Notes: a model not told the origin generated them from the sequence alone. Numbered from the stretch's first letter, positions 1 to 9,442 are shown. The stretch: DNA of 64,000 bases from an uncultured Novosphingobium sp. (GCA_946886075.1 CAMPHR010000012.1:1-64000), one strand, 5' to 3'. Made by a program: numbers and translations.

Positions 1-2255
1 GGATCGCGCTGTGGCGGTTGGGGTCGGAGGACCCCGGCTTCTGGTCGGCGCTTGGCGGCAAGACGGGCAAGGTCGAGGGTCTGGGAAGGCTAACCAGCTT
101 TAATTCCGTCGATGTCGAGGGCAATGGCGAAATCCTGCGTATCGACGATGTGCCGACGATCGGCCGCCGCACCGTGCGCCTGGGTTCTGGGCCGCTCAGC
201 GGCCTGATCATCGATGAACATTATGCGAGCCTCCCCACCCCCTATATCATCCGGCGGACGGGCTATCGCCCGCATCTGGTGGCGCTGACCTTCGATGATG
301 GTCCGGACGCGGTGTGGACGCCTCCGATCCTCGACATATTGAAGCGCGCTCATGTCCCCGCCACCTTCTTCGTAATCGGCGAAAATGCGATCATGCACCC
401 GTCACTGCTGCGCCGGATCATCGCGCAGGGCAGCGAAATCGGCAGCCACAGCTATACCCACCCCAATCTGGCACAGGTGTCCGAACGCGGCGTGTCGCTC
501 GAACTGAACAGCACCCAACGGCTGGTGGAAGCCTATACTGGCCGGGCGATGCGCCTGTTCCGCGCGCCCTATTTCGGGGACGCCGAGCCCACCAGCGCGG
601 ACGAGATCGGTCCGGCGTTGGAGGCGCAGCGTGCGGGTTATCTCAACGTCGGCCTGCATGTTGATCCGGGCGACTGGACGCGACCGGGCGTCGATGCGAT
701 CGTCGATCGCACCGTCGCCCAGGTGGAGGCGGGATCGGCTGACCGTTCCGCCCAAGTCGTCCTGCTGCACGACAGCGGCGGGGACCGCGCGCAGACGGTC
801 GCCGCCCTGCCCCGCATCATCAATCGGCTTGAGGCGAAGGGCTATCGCTTTGTAACGGTGTCCGATCTGGCAGGCCTTACCCGCGCGCAAGTCATGCCGC
901 GCGTCGGCGGTGCCGATCTGGCGGCCGTGCGGATAGACGTCGCGGTGTTCCTGCTGCTGGCCGGGATAGCGGCGGCGCTCAAATGGCTGTTCTTCGCGGT
1001 CATCCTGTTCGGCATCGGCAGGGCGCTGATGCTGGCGGTCTTGGCGCTCGGCAGCCGCCTGCGCGCCAACCGTGTGGTACCTCCAGTGATGCAGCCGGGC
1101 GCTCTTGTGTCCGTCATCATCCCCGCCTTCAACGAAGCCAAGGTGATCGAGGCATCAGTCCGCCGCGTGCTGGCGAGCGAGCAGGTGACGCTCGACGTCA
1201 TCATCGTGGACGATGGCTCCAGCGACGGAACGAGCGCGATCGTGACGCGCGCCTTTGCCGGGGATGAGCGCGTCCGACTGCTCACTCTGGCCAATGGCGG
1301 CAAGGCGGCGGCGCTCAACCGCGCGCTGGAACTCGCACGTGCGCCGATCATCGTCGCGCTTGATGCGGACACGCAGTTCGAACCGCTGACCATCGCCCGG
1401 CTCGCCCGCTGGTTCTCCGATGAGGATGTGGGCGCGGTGGCGGGCAATGCGATGGTCGGCAACCGCGTGAACCTCGTCACCCGCTGGCAGGCGGTCGAAT
1501 ATGTGACCGCGCAGAATCTGGAGCGGCGGGCGCTGGCGCGCTTCGGCGCGATTACGGTCGTGCCCGGCGCGGTGGGCGCATGGCGGCGGGCGGCGCTGGA
1601 CGAGGTTGGCGGCTATCCGCTCGACACGCTGGCGGAGGATCAGGACCTGACCATCGCCATCCAGCGCGCGGGCTGGCTGATCGCCTATGACACTGAAGCC
1701 GTCGCCTGGACCGAAGCGCCCGAAAGCTTCCGCGCGCTCGCCAAGCAGCGCTTCCGCTGGGCCTATGGCACGTTGCAATGCCTGTGGAAGCATCGCGGCA
1801 TCTGGCGCGAGGGCAAGCCTGCGGGGCTCAGCTGGGTCGGATTGCCGCAGGCCTGGCTGTTCCAGATCGGCTTTGCACTGGTGTCGCCGATCATCGACCT
1901 GGCCCTGATCGCCAGCAGCATCGATACGGCAGTGCGTATCCATCAGCATGGCTGGGCGCAGACGCAAACCGATGTGCTGCGCATGGGCTTTTACTGGCTC
2001 GCCTTCTGCGCGATCGACGTGCTGTGCGGCGCCGTCGCCTACAAGCTCGAACCGCGCGAGCAGCGCTATCCGGCGCTGCTGCTGGTGGCTCAGCGCTTTG
2101 TCTATCGCCAGATCATGTATGGTGTCGTGATCCGCGCCGCCGCGACCGCGATATTGGGGCCTTGGGTCGGCTGGGGCAAGCTGGAGCGGAGCGGCAGGGT
2201 GCGGGCATCGGGCGGCAAGGCGGAGGACCTGGCGCAATGGAGCAGGGCGGCGTGA
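1..2255 (+). CDS. GH18-like tail / CE4 polysaccharide deacetylase / GT2 glycosyltransferase fusion (5' partial)
   Basis: The frame is open to the left edge, so the start lies outside. The first residues read IALWRLGSEDPGFW, which resembles the end of the GH18-type domain that precedes CE4-GT2 fusions. The CE4 deacetylase follows: metal motif TFDDGP near 296-313, SHSYTHPNL near 440-466 and RAPYF near 565. After a hydrophobic segment comes a processive GT2 domain with VIIPAFNEA, DDGSSDGT, LDADTQFE, EDQDLTIAIQRAGW and KQRFRWAYG (the QxxRW motif of cellulose and poly-GlcNAc synthases), then C-terminal membrane helices. The likely role is synthesis and N-deacetylation of an extracellular amino-sugar polymer at the inner membrane. 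The stop overlaps the next gene. The domain calls are strong; the polymer is inferred. Confidence 0.88.
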   Translation, partial: IALWRLGSEDPGFWSALGGKTGKVEGLGRLTSFNSVDVEGNGEILRIDDVPTIGRRTVRLGSGPLSGLIIDEHYASLPTPYIIRRTGYRPHLVALTFDDGPDAVWTPPILDILKRAHVPATFFVIGENAIMHPSLLRRIIAQGSEIGSHSYTHPNLAQVSERGVSLELNSTQRLVEAYTGRAMRLFRAPYFGDAEPTSADEIGPALEAQRAGYLNVGLHVDPGDWTRPGVDAIVDRTVAQVEAGSADRSAQVVLLHDSGGDRAQTVAALPRIINRLEAKGYRFVTVSDLAGLTRAQVMPRVGGADLAAVRIDVAVFLLLAGIAAALKWLFFAVILFGIGRALMLAVLALGSRLRANRVVPPVMQPGALVSVIIPAFNEAKVIEASVRRVLASEQVTLDVIIVDDGSSDGTSAIVTRAFAGDERVRLLTLANGGKAAALNRALELARAPIIVALDADTQFEPLTIARLARWFSDEDVGAVAGNAMVGNRVNLVTRWQAVEYVTAQNLERRALARFGAITVVPGAVGAWRRAALDEVGGYPLDTLAEDQDLTIAIQRAGWLIAYDTEAVAWTEAPESFRALAKQRFRWAYGTLQCLWKHRGIWREGKPAGLSWVGLPQAWLFQIGFALVSPIIDLALIASSIDTAVRIHQHGWAQTQTDVLRMGFYWLAFCAIDVLCGAVAYKLEPREQRYPALLLVAQRFVYRQIMYGVVIRAAATAILGPWVGWGKLERSGRVRASGGKAEDLAQWSRAA

Positions 2256-2977
2256 AATCGCTGGCGCGCACATTGCTGCTGCTCTGCGGCGTCATTGCCC
2301 TCGCCTTCTGGTATCTCGGATATGTCGGCGGGCATTTGTTCGACATCCTGCCTGCCAAGGCCGGGCAGAAGTCCGATCGGCATGCGGTCGCGCTTTACCT
2401 GTCTGGCGACATGGGCTTTCATGCGGGACTTGGGCCCGCGATCGCCGATCGGCTGACGGGCCATGGCATCCCCGTTGTCGCCGAAAACAGCCTGCATTTC
2501 TTCCGCGTCCGTCGCACGCCTGAGCAGACTGGCGCGATGATCGCCGATGGGCTACGGCGCGCGATCAGGATCGATCCGCAAGCGCGGCTGCTGCTGCTCG
2601 GCCAGTCCTTCGGGGCCGATGTAATTGCGCCGTCCCTCCCCTACGTGCCCAATGCCTTGCGCCGCCGCATCGCTTTTGTCGGCCTGATCGTCCCCGGTGG
2701 CACGCGGGAATGGCGCGCGTCGCCGTCGGAGATATTCTCCATTGGGGAGCCGGAGGAGGACGCGTCCCTTGCGGGCCGGAAATTGAGCTGGGTGCCCCTT
2801 CTCTGCATCCATGGCGCGGAGGAACGGTCGAGCCTCTGCCCTTCGCTGCGCCAGCCCAACGCGACCACGGTCCGCCTGCCCGGCGGGCATGAGCTGCATC
2901 ATGATGCGGATGGCGCGAGCGCGATATTGTTGCGGGCGATAGACCGGACGCTGGCCTCGCCCGTCCACCCGGCATAG
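2237..2977 (+). CDS. virJ: VirJ/AcvB-family serine hydrolase, candidate lysyl-phosphatidylglycerol hydrolase
   Basis: About 246 aa: an N-terminal signal anchor (LARTLLLLCGVIALAFWYLGY) and an alpha/beta-hydrolase fold. The nucleophile elbow GQSFGADV puts Ser at about 124. An LPGGHELHHD segment near the end carries the likely catalytic His. The protein matches the VirJ family, the periplasmic counterpart of the AcvB C-terminal half. In Agrobacterium, AcvB is encoded with LpiA (an MprF homologue) and hydrolyses lysyl-phosphatidylglycerol. Here mprF begins 4 nt downstream, so the same pairing is likely. The ATG at 2237 has GGAGGA 9 nt upstream; a GTG at 2252, overlapping the previous stop, also has a ribosome site and would give a cleaner signal anchor. 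Confidence 0.82.
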   Translation: MEQGGVKSLARTLLLLCGVIALAFWYLGYVGGHLFDILPAKAGQKSDRHAVALYLSGDMGFHAGLGPAIADRLTGHGIPVVAENSLHFFRVRRTPEQTGAMIADGLRRAIRIDPQARLLLLGQSFGADVIAPSLPYVPNALRRRIAFVGLIVPGGTREWRASPSEIFSIGEPEEDASLAGRKLSWVPLLCIHGAEERSSLCPSLRQPNATTVRLPGGHELHHDADGASAILLRAIDRTLASPVHPA

Positions 2978-2981
2978 CGCG

Positions 2982-5582
2982 ATGATCGCCGCGCTTACTT
3001 CCGGCAAGCATCGACGAGGCCTGACCGTCGCTCTTCTCCTGCTGATGACAGGGCTGGGCGTTGCGATGGTGTTCCACCTTCTGTCCGAGGTACGTGGCCA
3101 TGACCTGCGCAGCGCGATCCGCGCCATCACTCCCGGTGCGATCGCTGGTGCATTGGCGCTGACGATCCTCAGCTATCTTTCGCTGACGCTTTACGACCAC
3201 ATGGCGTTGCGCATCATCGGCAAGCGGATCGCCTGGCGCACGGCCGCGCTTGCGTCCTTTTGCAGCTATACGTTGAGCCATAATCTGGGGCTTTCGCTGC
3301 TGACAGGGGGGTCGGCGCGCATGCGCATCTATGGCGCGGCGGGACTGGGGCCGGGCGATGTCGCGCGTGTGATCGCGTCGGCGAGCCTGTCCTTCTGGGG
3401 CGGTGTTGTGACGATGGTGGCGCTGTTTCTGGCGGGCGATCCTTTGCCGGTCGCCATCAAGGCGTTTCCCATCGGCGCTTCGGTTCTCCAACTGCTGGGA
3501 TTTTGCATGGTGGGCGGTGTCGCCGTGGCACTGGCGGGGTTGAGGCGCGCGCCCTACCCTGTTCGGCTGTTCGGCTGGACCCTGATTCTGCCATCGCGCG
3601 GGCAGGCGGCGGCGCAGATCGGCATCGCCTGCATCGATCTGACGCTCTCGAGCGGGGCGCTCTTTGTGCTGCTGCCGCATACCGCCATGGCGCTGTTCCC
3701 GGCCTTCTTCCTCGCCTACACGCTCGGCATCATCATCGCGTTGATCAGCCATGTACCGGGCGGCGTCGGGCTGTTCGAGGCGATGGTGCTGGCGACCGTG
3801 CCACAGGTAGCTCGGCCTTCGCTGTTCGCCGCCCTGCTCGCCTATCGGGTCGTCTATTATCTGCTGCCTCTCGCGGCAGCAGCGTTCCTCATCATCCTGC
3901 ATGAGCGGCATGCCTGGCAGAGCCCGGTCCGGCGCGTGCTGAGCGGGGCGGAAAGTCTGGGCCGGGAAATCGCCCCTGCCGTCCTCGCCCTGCTGGTGGC
4001 GGCGGGCGGCATCGTCCTGCTCGTATCCGGATCGCTGCCCGCCATTCCGGCGCGGTTCAGGACAGTCAGCAGCATCCTGCCCATGCCCTTTGTCGAAGCG
4101 TCGCACCTCGCGGCCAGCATGATCGGGGCGATGCTGGTGCTGCTGGGCTCGGGGCTTTATCGGCGGCAGGACGGCGCTTTCTGGCTGACCCGGCTGCTGT
4201 TGCTGGCGGGCACGGCATTCTCGCTGATGAAGGGGCTGGACTATGAGGAATCGGTCGTCCTGATCGTCATCACCGCCCTGCTGCAATGGAGCCGTCCCGC
4301 ATTTTACCGGAAGACCAGCCTGACCTCCGCCATGCGCGCGCCCGGCTGGATTATCGCGCTGGGGGGCGCGGTAGGCATTTCGGTATGGATCGGCTTTTTC
4401 GCCTTCAAGCATGTTGATTATCAAAATGAGTTGTGGTGGCAGTTCGGTCGTCATCACGACGCCTCCCGCTTCCTGCGCGCGGCCCTTGCGACCGGCGTGC
4501 TGCTGGTCTGGGCGGCTGTGTGGCAATTGCTGCGCCCGGCGTTGCCCTCCGCGTGGCCGGTCGTCTCGACCCGTCCCAGCGAACAGGCGCTCGCCGCCGC
4601 GTCGAAGACCGACGCTTTCCTTTCGCTTACCGGCGACAAGCTGTTCCTGACATCCCCGTCGGGCCGGGCGTTCCTGATGTATCAGATCCAGGGCCATAGC
4701 TGGATCGTCATGGGCGACCCGGTGGGCGACCGCAGCGAATGGGGCAGCCTGCTCTGGGAATTGCGCGAGCGGGCGGACGCGGCGCAGGGGCGGCTTCTGC
4801 TTTATCAACTCAGCCTCGATGCGCTGCCGCTGGCTGTCGATCTTGGCCTGTCGCTCGTCAAATATGGCGAGGAGGCGCGCGTTGACCTGACCAGCTTCAC
4901 GATCGACGGGCCGAAAGGCAAGCCGTTCCGCCATGCGCTCCGCCGCGCCGAGGGGGAAGGCGTGACGTTCGAGATCGTCCCGGCCGCTGACATTGTCCCA
5001 TTGCTTGACGAGATGGAGGCGGTCTCGCGCCGATGGCTGGAGGCTAAGGGCAGCACTGAAAAGGCATTCAGCGTCGGCCGGTTCGACCCCGCCTATATGC
5101 AGCGGTTCGATTGCGCGCTGGTTCGGCGCGAGGGGCGGATCATTGCCTTCGCCAACATCTGGGCGACCGCCGACCATGGGGAATTGTCGGTCGACCTGAT
5201 GCGCCATGACGCGGACATGCCCGCAGGCATGATGGATTTCCTGTTCTGCCGCCTGATGCTCTGGGGACAGGCGCAGGGCTATCGCTGGTTCACGCTGGGC
5301 ATGGCGCCACTGTCGGGGCTGGAGGCGCGGCGGCTCTCGCCCATCTGGGTGAAGGCGGGGGCGCTGATCTTCAAGCATGGCGGCAGCCTCTACGGCTTCA
5401 AGGGACTGCGCGCGTACAAGGCGAAGTTCACACCGTCCTGGGAGCCTCGCTTCATCGCTGGACCACAGGGATTGTCGATGCTGCGCGCGATGCTCGATCT
5501 TCAGCGCCTGATCGATGGCGGGCCAAGAAGCGCCGCCTGCGGGATGCGGAGTGCTGGACGGAGGCTGTCGGATGTCCGATAG
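2982..5582 (+). CDS. mprF: bifunctional phosphatidylglycerol lysyltransferase/flippase MprF
   Basis: 866 aa, the usual length of full MprF. The first ~500 residues are a many-helix flippase domain of the UPF0104/LPG-synthase type, with SLTGG-like and GGVGLFEAMVLATVPQ segments. Residues ~530-850 are a soluble DUF2156 aminoacyl-tRNA-dependent acyltransferase domain (FLMYQIQGHSWIVMGDPVG, FTLGMAPLSGLEARR, GSLYGFKGLRAYKAKFTPSWEPRF). It transfers an amino acid from aminoacyl-tRNA to phosphatidylglycerol and flips the product, lowering the negative charge of the membrane. Its start is 4 nt after virJ. Its stop overlaps the response-regulator start by 11 nt, so all these genes are probably one transcript. 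The amino acid used (Lys, Ala or other) cannot be read from sequence. Confidence 0.93.
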   Translation: MIAALTSGKHRRGLTVALLLLMTGLGVAMVFHLLSEVRGHDLRSAIRAITPGAIAGALALTILSYLSLTLYDHMALRIIGKRIAWRTAALASFCSYTLSHNLGLSLLTGGSARMRIYGAAGLGPGDVARVIASASLSFWGGVVTMVALFLAGDPLPVAIKAFPIGASVLQLLGFCMVGGVAVALAGLRRAPYPVRLFGWTLILPSRGQAAAQIGIACIDLTLSSGALFVLLPHTAMALFPAFFLAYTLGIIIALISHVPGGVGLFEAMVLATVPQVARPSLFAALLAYRVVYYLLPLAAAAFLIILHERHAWQSPVRRVLSGAESLGREIAPAVLALLVAAGGIVLLVSGSLPAIPARFRTVSSILPMPFVEASHLAASMIGAMLVLLGSGLYRRQDGAFWLTRLLLLAGTAFSLMKGLDYEESVVLIVITALLQWSRPAFYRKTSLTSAMRAPGWIIALGGAVGISVWIGFFAFKHVDYQNELWWQFGRHHDASRFLRAALATGVLLVWAAVWQLLRPALPSAWPVVSTRPSEQALAAASKTDAFLSLTGDKLFLTSPSGRAFLMYQIQGHSWIVMGDPVGDRSEWGSLLWELRERADAAQGRLLLYQLSLDALPLAVDLGLSLVKYGEEARVDLTSFTIDGPKGKPFRHALRRAEGEGVTFEIVPAADIVPLLDEMEAVSRRWLEAKGSTEKAFSVGRFDPAYMQRFDCALVRREGRIIAFANIWATADHGELSVDLMRHDADMPAGMMDFLFCRLMLWGQAQGYRWFTLGMAPLSGLEARRLSPIWVKAGALIFKHGGSLYGFKGLRAYKAKFTPSWEPRFIAGPQGLSMLRAMLDLQRLIDGGPRSAACGMRSAGRRLSDVR

Positions 5583-6273
5583 GATGGTCATGAGCTACAA
5601 GGTGCTGCTGGTCGAGGATGACGCCACGACGGCCGACTATATCGCCAAGGGTCTTGCTGAAGAGGGCTTCACCGTCGACCGCGCCGGGGATGGCCGGGAC
5701 GGATTGTTCATGGCGACCGAGGCGAACCACGACGCAATCATCCTTGACCGCATGCTCCCCGGCATGGACGGCATGGCGGTGCTGGCGGCGCTCCGAGCGG
5801 CTGGCATCGAGACGCCGGTGATGATCCTGTCCGCGCTGGCGACGGCGGATGAACGGGTCAAGGGATTGACCAGCGGATCGGACGACTATCTCGCCAAGCC
5901 CTTCGCCTTTGCCGAACTGCTTGCCCGGCTGCGCATCATGCTGCGACGGGGGAAAGGTGCCCAAGCCGAGACGCGACTCATCTGCGGCGATCTGGAAGTG
6001 GACCTGCTTTCGAGGAAAGCCACGCGTGGGAGCCGTTCGGTCGACCTGCAACCGCGCGAGTTCCGGCTGCTGGAATATATGATGCGCCACCAGGGCGAGG
6101 TGGTGACGCGGACCATGTTGCTGGAAGGGGTATGGGATTATCATTTCGACCCCGGCACCAACGTCATCGACGTCCACATCAGCCGATTGCGGCGCAAGAT
6201 CGATGAGGATGGCGAGCAGCCGCTGATCCATACCGTGCGCGGCGCGGGCTATCGCCTGAGCGAGAATGGCTGA
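5572..6273 (+). CDS. OmpR-family response regulator
   Basis: About 233 aa. An N-terminal receiver domain (KVLLVEDD acidic pocket, phospho-acceptor Asp about 59 in IILDRMLPGMDG, switch Lys in DDYLAKPF) is followed by an OmpR/PhoB winged helix (LQPREFRLLEYMMRHQGEVVTRTMLLEGVW, NVIDVHISRLRRKID, GAGYRL). The start chosen at 5572 has GGAGG 7 nt upstream and overlaps the mprF stop by 11 nt; in-frame ATGs at 5584 and 5590 are alternatives. It is followed by its cognate kinase with a 1-nt overlap. The closest groups by eye are CopR/QseB-like regulators. The overlap with mprF suggests the pair controls its own envelope operon, which is inference. Confidence 0.93.
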   Translation: MSDRMVMSYKVLLVEDDATTADYIAKGLAEEGFTVDRAGDGRDGLFMATEANHDAIILDRMLPGMDGMAVLAALRAAGIETPVMILSALATADERVKGLTSGSDDYLAKPFAFAELLARLRIMLRRGKGAQAETRLICGDLEVDLLSRKATRGSRSVDLQPREFRLLEYMMRHQGEVVTRTMLLEGVWDYHFDPGTNVIDVHISRLRRKIDEDGEQPLIHTVRGAGYRLSENG

Positions 6274-7676
6274 TGCACGTGATGCGCTGGCGCTATTCGG
6301 TCATCTGGCGCTTTGCCCTGCTGATCTTCCTGATGCAGATCGCCTGCGTGCTTGTGTCGCTATGGGCGGTCCATCGCTTCACCGGTCAGTCAGTCAATCA
6401 TGCGAGCCGCGAGATAGCGGTTAGTCTGCGCGACGACATATCCGCGACATATGCCGCCGCCGGACTGGCCGCCGCCGGGGCGACCGTTCGCAGCCGCATC
6501 GCCGCCGATCCGGGCGGAGAATCGATCCTGCTGCTGATGGGGCCGGATGGCTGCCGTATCGCAGGCAATCTCGATAAATGGCCCGATCATGTCAGCAGCG
6601 CGGAATCCTGGCGCCTGGTGAATCTTCTCCGCGCACCTCGCCAGAATGGTGACCCACAGGTCATGGGGATCGTCAGCACGCGTTTTCCTGACGGCACGCG
6701 CCTCCTGACCGGGCATGTGGTGGAGAGCGACCTTCGTTTCGGCGGCTATCTGGAAGCAGCGCTGCTAAGCGCCGTGCTGCTGGCAGTACCGCTGGCCGCG
6801 GGTGCCGCCTGGTTTTCCGCATCAATCATGCAGAGGCGGCTGCATGCCGTCGCCGATACGGCAAGCGCCGTGGAAACCGGTGACATGAGCCGCCGCATCA
6901 CCCTGAGCGGCAGCGGCGACATGTTCGATGCGTTGGGACAAGGTATCAACGCGATGCTGGACCGGACCACCGGCCTTATCGAGGAATTGCGGCTGGTGAC
7001 CGATGGCTTGGCCCATGACCTGCGTTCGCCACTCACTCGCCTGCGCACCGTATTGGACAGCGCGTTGAAGCGCAGCGAGGACGAAGCTGCTGCCACCGCC
7101 CTTGAACGAGCGGTTGAGGAAAGCGACGTGCTGCTTCGGATGCTGGATACCGCGCTGCTGATCAGCCGTGCCGAAGCCGGTATAGGCCGCGAAAGCTTCA
7201 AACCGGTCGATACCGCCGCGCTACTCCAGGATTTCCAGGAAATGTACGGCGCCCTGGCGGAAGAGCGAAACGTGACAATTACCGTGGACGCAGAGCCGGG
7301 CGTGTTCATATGTTCCAATCGAGAAATGTTGGGGCAAGCGCTTTCCAACCTTATCGACAACGCGCTCAAATATGGCGGGGACCGCATAGAGCTTTCAGCG
7401 CAACGGGAAGCCGGGTCGTTGTTGATCAAGGTGGCGGACAATGGTCCCGGAATCCCCGAGGCGCATCGCGAACGCGCGCTTAGCCGCTTCGCGCGACTGG
7501 ACATTGCCCGCAACATCGCAGGCGCAGGTCTCGGCCTTTCGCTCGCCGCTGCGATAGCGCGCCTGCACGGTGGCAAATTGGTGCTGAGTGACGCCGCGCC
7601 GGGATTGCTGGTGACGCTTTCATGTCCATATCTGGAGAGCGATGACCGCGCCCAGCGATCCAAACAGGCACCTTAG
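6273..7676 (+). CDS. membrane sensor histidine kinase (HAMP/HisKA/HATPase)
   Basis: 467 aa. A transmembrane helix at residues ~9-35, a periplasmic sensor of ~115 residues, a second helix (~155-180), a HAMP linker, then HisKA with the H-box LAHDLRSPLTRLR (His about 248) and a HATPase domain with NLIDNALKYGG, VADNGPGIP and GAGLGLSLAAAIA. The start overlaps the regulator stop in TGATG, so the two are translationally coupled. The periplasmic region has no sensor motif I recognise. With mprF and virJ directly upstream, an envelope-stress or pH-type input is plausible but inferred. Confidence 0.92.
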   Translation: MHVMRWRYSVIWRFALLIFLMQIACVLVSLWAVHRFTGQSVNHASREIAVSLRDDISATYAAAGLAAAGATVRSRIAADPGGESILLLMGPDGCRIAGNLDKWPDHVSSAESWRLVNLLRAPRQNGDPQVMGIVSTRFPDGTRLLTGHVVESDLRFGGYLEAALLSAVLLAVPLAAGAAWFSASIMQRRLHAVADTASAVETGDMSRRITLSGSGDMFDALGQGINAMLDRTTGLIEELRLVTDGLAHDLRSPLTRLRTVLDSALKRSEDEAAATALERAVEESDVLLRMLDTALLISRAEAGIGRESFKPVDTAALLQDFQEMYGALAEERNVTITVDAEPGVFICSNREMLGQALSNLIDNALKYGGDRIELSAQREAGSLLIKVADNGPGIPEAHRERALSRFARLDIARNIAGAGLGLSLAAAIARLHGGKLVLSDAAPGLLVTLSCPYLESDDRAQRSKQAP

Positions 7677-8160
7677 CATTTTCTGCGGCGGCCTATCGCA
7701 TACAGGCCGCTGCTGACGCTCAAGCAGCGGCTGCGGAAGCGTGCGCGCAATTTCCGGCGTACAGGAGAGATACTGGTTCTCCTCCTGCCGTAACCACGCG
7801 GCATTGTAATTGACATTCAGCGCCTTGCGCACCTTGTCCGAACGGTTGACGCCAGACCCGTGGTAAATCTTTGCGGAATACAGCAGCACCGACCCTCGCT
7901 TCATTTCCGCGGGTACCGTGTCGGATTGCTCGAATTGGCGCCCCTCACCCAGCATATGGCTGCCGGGAATGAGAAGAGTGGCGCCCATCTCCTCCGCGCT
8001 CAAACCAGCGATCTCCCCTGCGTCGTCCAGCCAGGTCAACGTGCTGCCTTTCGCGCCAAGCTGCGCCTGCACGAAGTCGCACATGTCGTGGGTCAACCGA
8101 GACCCTGTGTCGTTGGTCTGCATCGCGTGGTCCCGGAAATTCGTTGCGCGTGAGAGTATA
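7677..8160 (-). pseudogene. phytanoyl-CoA dioxygenase (PhyH)-family remnant
   Basis: On the minus strand one frame contains a clear C-terminal PhyH signature: MGATLLIPGSH, then GSVLLYSAKIYHGSGVN carrying the distal iron-binding His, then NVNYNAAWLRQEENQYLS. These Fe(II)/2-oxoglutarate enzymes are normally ~260-300 aa. Upstream of the signature the frame holds only ~90 residues that do not look like the family, and the proximal HxD iron motif is not recognisable. The downstream end runs out of homology near 7740, and the frame continues into the antisense of the kinase gene. I read it as a decayed fragment rather than a working gene. Boundaries are approximate. Confidence 0.6.
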
Positions 8161-8323
8161 GTCCCGCCTGCCCATTGCAATAGCGACGAGGTTCGTTCCG
8201 GAAGACCAGAAGCGCGGGCGAGATCAAATGCGTCGCGCACTTATTCCATGATGTGGGATGACTGGGATCAGGCCTCCGGTTGACTCATCGCGATCAATTG
8301 ATTGTGTTGTGCCGGGAGATAGA

Positions 8324-9442
8324 ATGATGGACAGGAGCGGGATGCACGAATTTCCGTCCCAGCCTGCAGAAAGGGGCTCGGAAGGTCGCAGCCTGGTGGC
8401 CACGAAGATCGGGGAACCGGGACGCGATATCGTGGCGCGCCTGCTTAAACTGATCGCCCGGCGCGGCGGCAACGCTGCCGGTGTGCTGCGGGTCAACGGC
8501 TTTGATGAACCGTTGGAGCAGTTCCTTTCCGTGACGCTCCAGACGCTGGACATCGCGAGCCTGCAAAAGCTGTCATCGCGCGCCAGTGTCGAGTTGTCGG
8601 ATATGCAAGCCTTGGCCGCGGGCCGTCCGCCCTTCCGTGGCGGCGATTGGCGGCTGCTCTTTTACTGCCTCGTGGGCAGCCGCACCTTGCGTGAGGCTAT
8701 CATGCGCACTGAGGAACTGTTGCTGGCGATCGACGGGCGTATGGGCAGCATGACCTTGAAGCGCAACGGCGGAAAAGCCCTCCTGTCCTACACCGGCGCG
8801 CGTAGCGACGATGAAGAAATGGACTTCATCGTCACGCTGCATGGCCAGTTGATGTTTCATTCCATTTTCAGCTGGCTGATCGGCAAGCCGCTCGAGGGAT
8901 CTTTGGCGCTCGATTTTCCTCCAGCGGCTGAGCGGCATCTGGATTTCAAACCGCTGCCATTCGATCTGCTGCTGGGCGCGGATCAACTGGAAATGCGTTT
9001 CGCCGGGCACCTGCTTGACCAACCCGTCATCCGCACCGTTTCGGATTGCGAAGCATTGCCGACGCTCAATTTCCTGTTCGGTTTAAGGGCGGGCGAAGAT
9101 CCATTGGAGATTGTGCGCCGGTCGCGCCACTTCATGGCCATGGCGCTGCGGGACAAGCGCAAGCTGCCGTCGCTAGAGGAACTGTCGCGGCATCTTGCCA
9201 TCGGGCCGATGACTCTTCGCCGCCGGTTGCAAAGCGCCGGAACCTCATTTCGGATGGTCCGGGATGAGCTGCGTCGTGAGATGGCGATCGACATGCTGAC
9301 GAATAGCCGAATGTCGATGGAAGACATCGCCGATCGCCTGGACCTGTGCGATTCCGATGCTCTGCGCCGCGCCTTTCGCGGTTGGACGGGCATGGCGCCG
9401 AGCGAGTTCCGGCGACAGCTGACTCAGCCGGACAGTCGTTGA
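8324..9442 (+). CDS. AraC-family transcriptional regulator with Arabinose_bd-type N-terminal domain
   Basis: About 372 aa. Residues ~15-190 resemble the OruR/ArgR-type ligand domain (PF12625 style: LLKLIARRGGNAAGVLR, RPPFRGGDWRLLFYCLVGSRTLREAI, SWLIGKPL). Residues ~290-368 are a two-helix-turn-helix AraC domain (SLEELSRHLAIGPMTLRRRLQSAG, MSMEDIADRLDL, RRAFRGWTGMAPSEFR). The start at 8324 or 8327 is chosen because GGGAG lies 5-8 nt upstream; an earlier ATG at 8258 has no such site. It converges on the exported operon ending at 9453. Members of this group usually control catabolic genes nearby; the target is unknown. Confidence 0.85.
   Translation: MMDRSGMHEFPSQPAERGSEGRSLVATKIGEPGRDIVARLLKLIARRGGNAAGVLRVNGFDEPLEQFLSVTLQTLDIASLQKLSSRASVELSDMQALAAGRPPFRGGDWRLLFYCLVGSRTLREAIMRTEELLLAIDGRMGSMTLKRNGGKALLSYTGARSDDEEMDFIVTLHGQLMFHSIFSWLIGKPLEGSLALDFPPAAERHLDFKPLPFDLLLGADQLEMRFAGHLLDQPVIRTVSDCEALPTLNFLFGLRAGEDPLEIVRRSRHFMAMALRDKRKLPSLEELSRHLAIGPMTLRRRLQSAGTSFRMVRDELRREMAIDMLTNSRMSMEDIADRLDLCDSDALRRAFRGWTGMAPSEFRRQLTQPDSR

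Noticed and set aside
2565..5591. A very long open frame (about 1000 codons) on the minus strand opposite mprF
   Set aside because: It is Gln/Arg/His-rich, matches no family, and lies exactly antisense to a well-supported gene. GC-rich codon use opens such frames.
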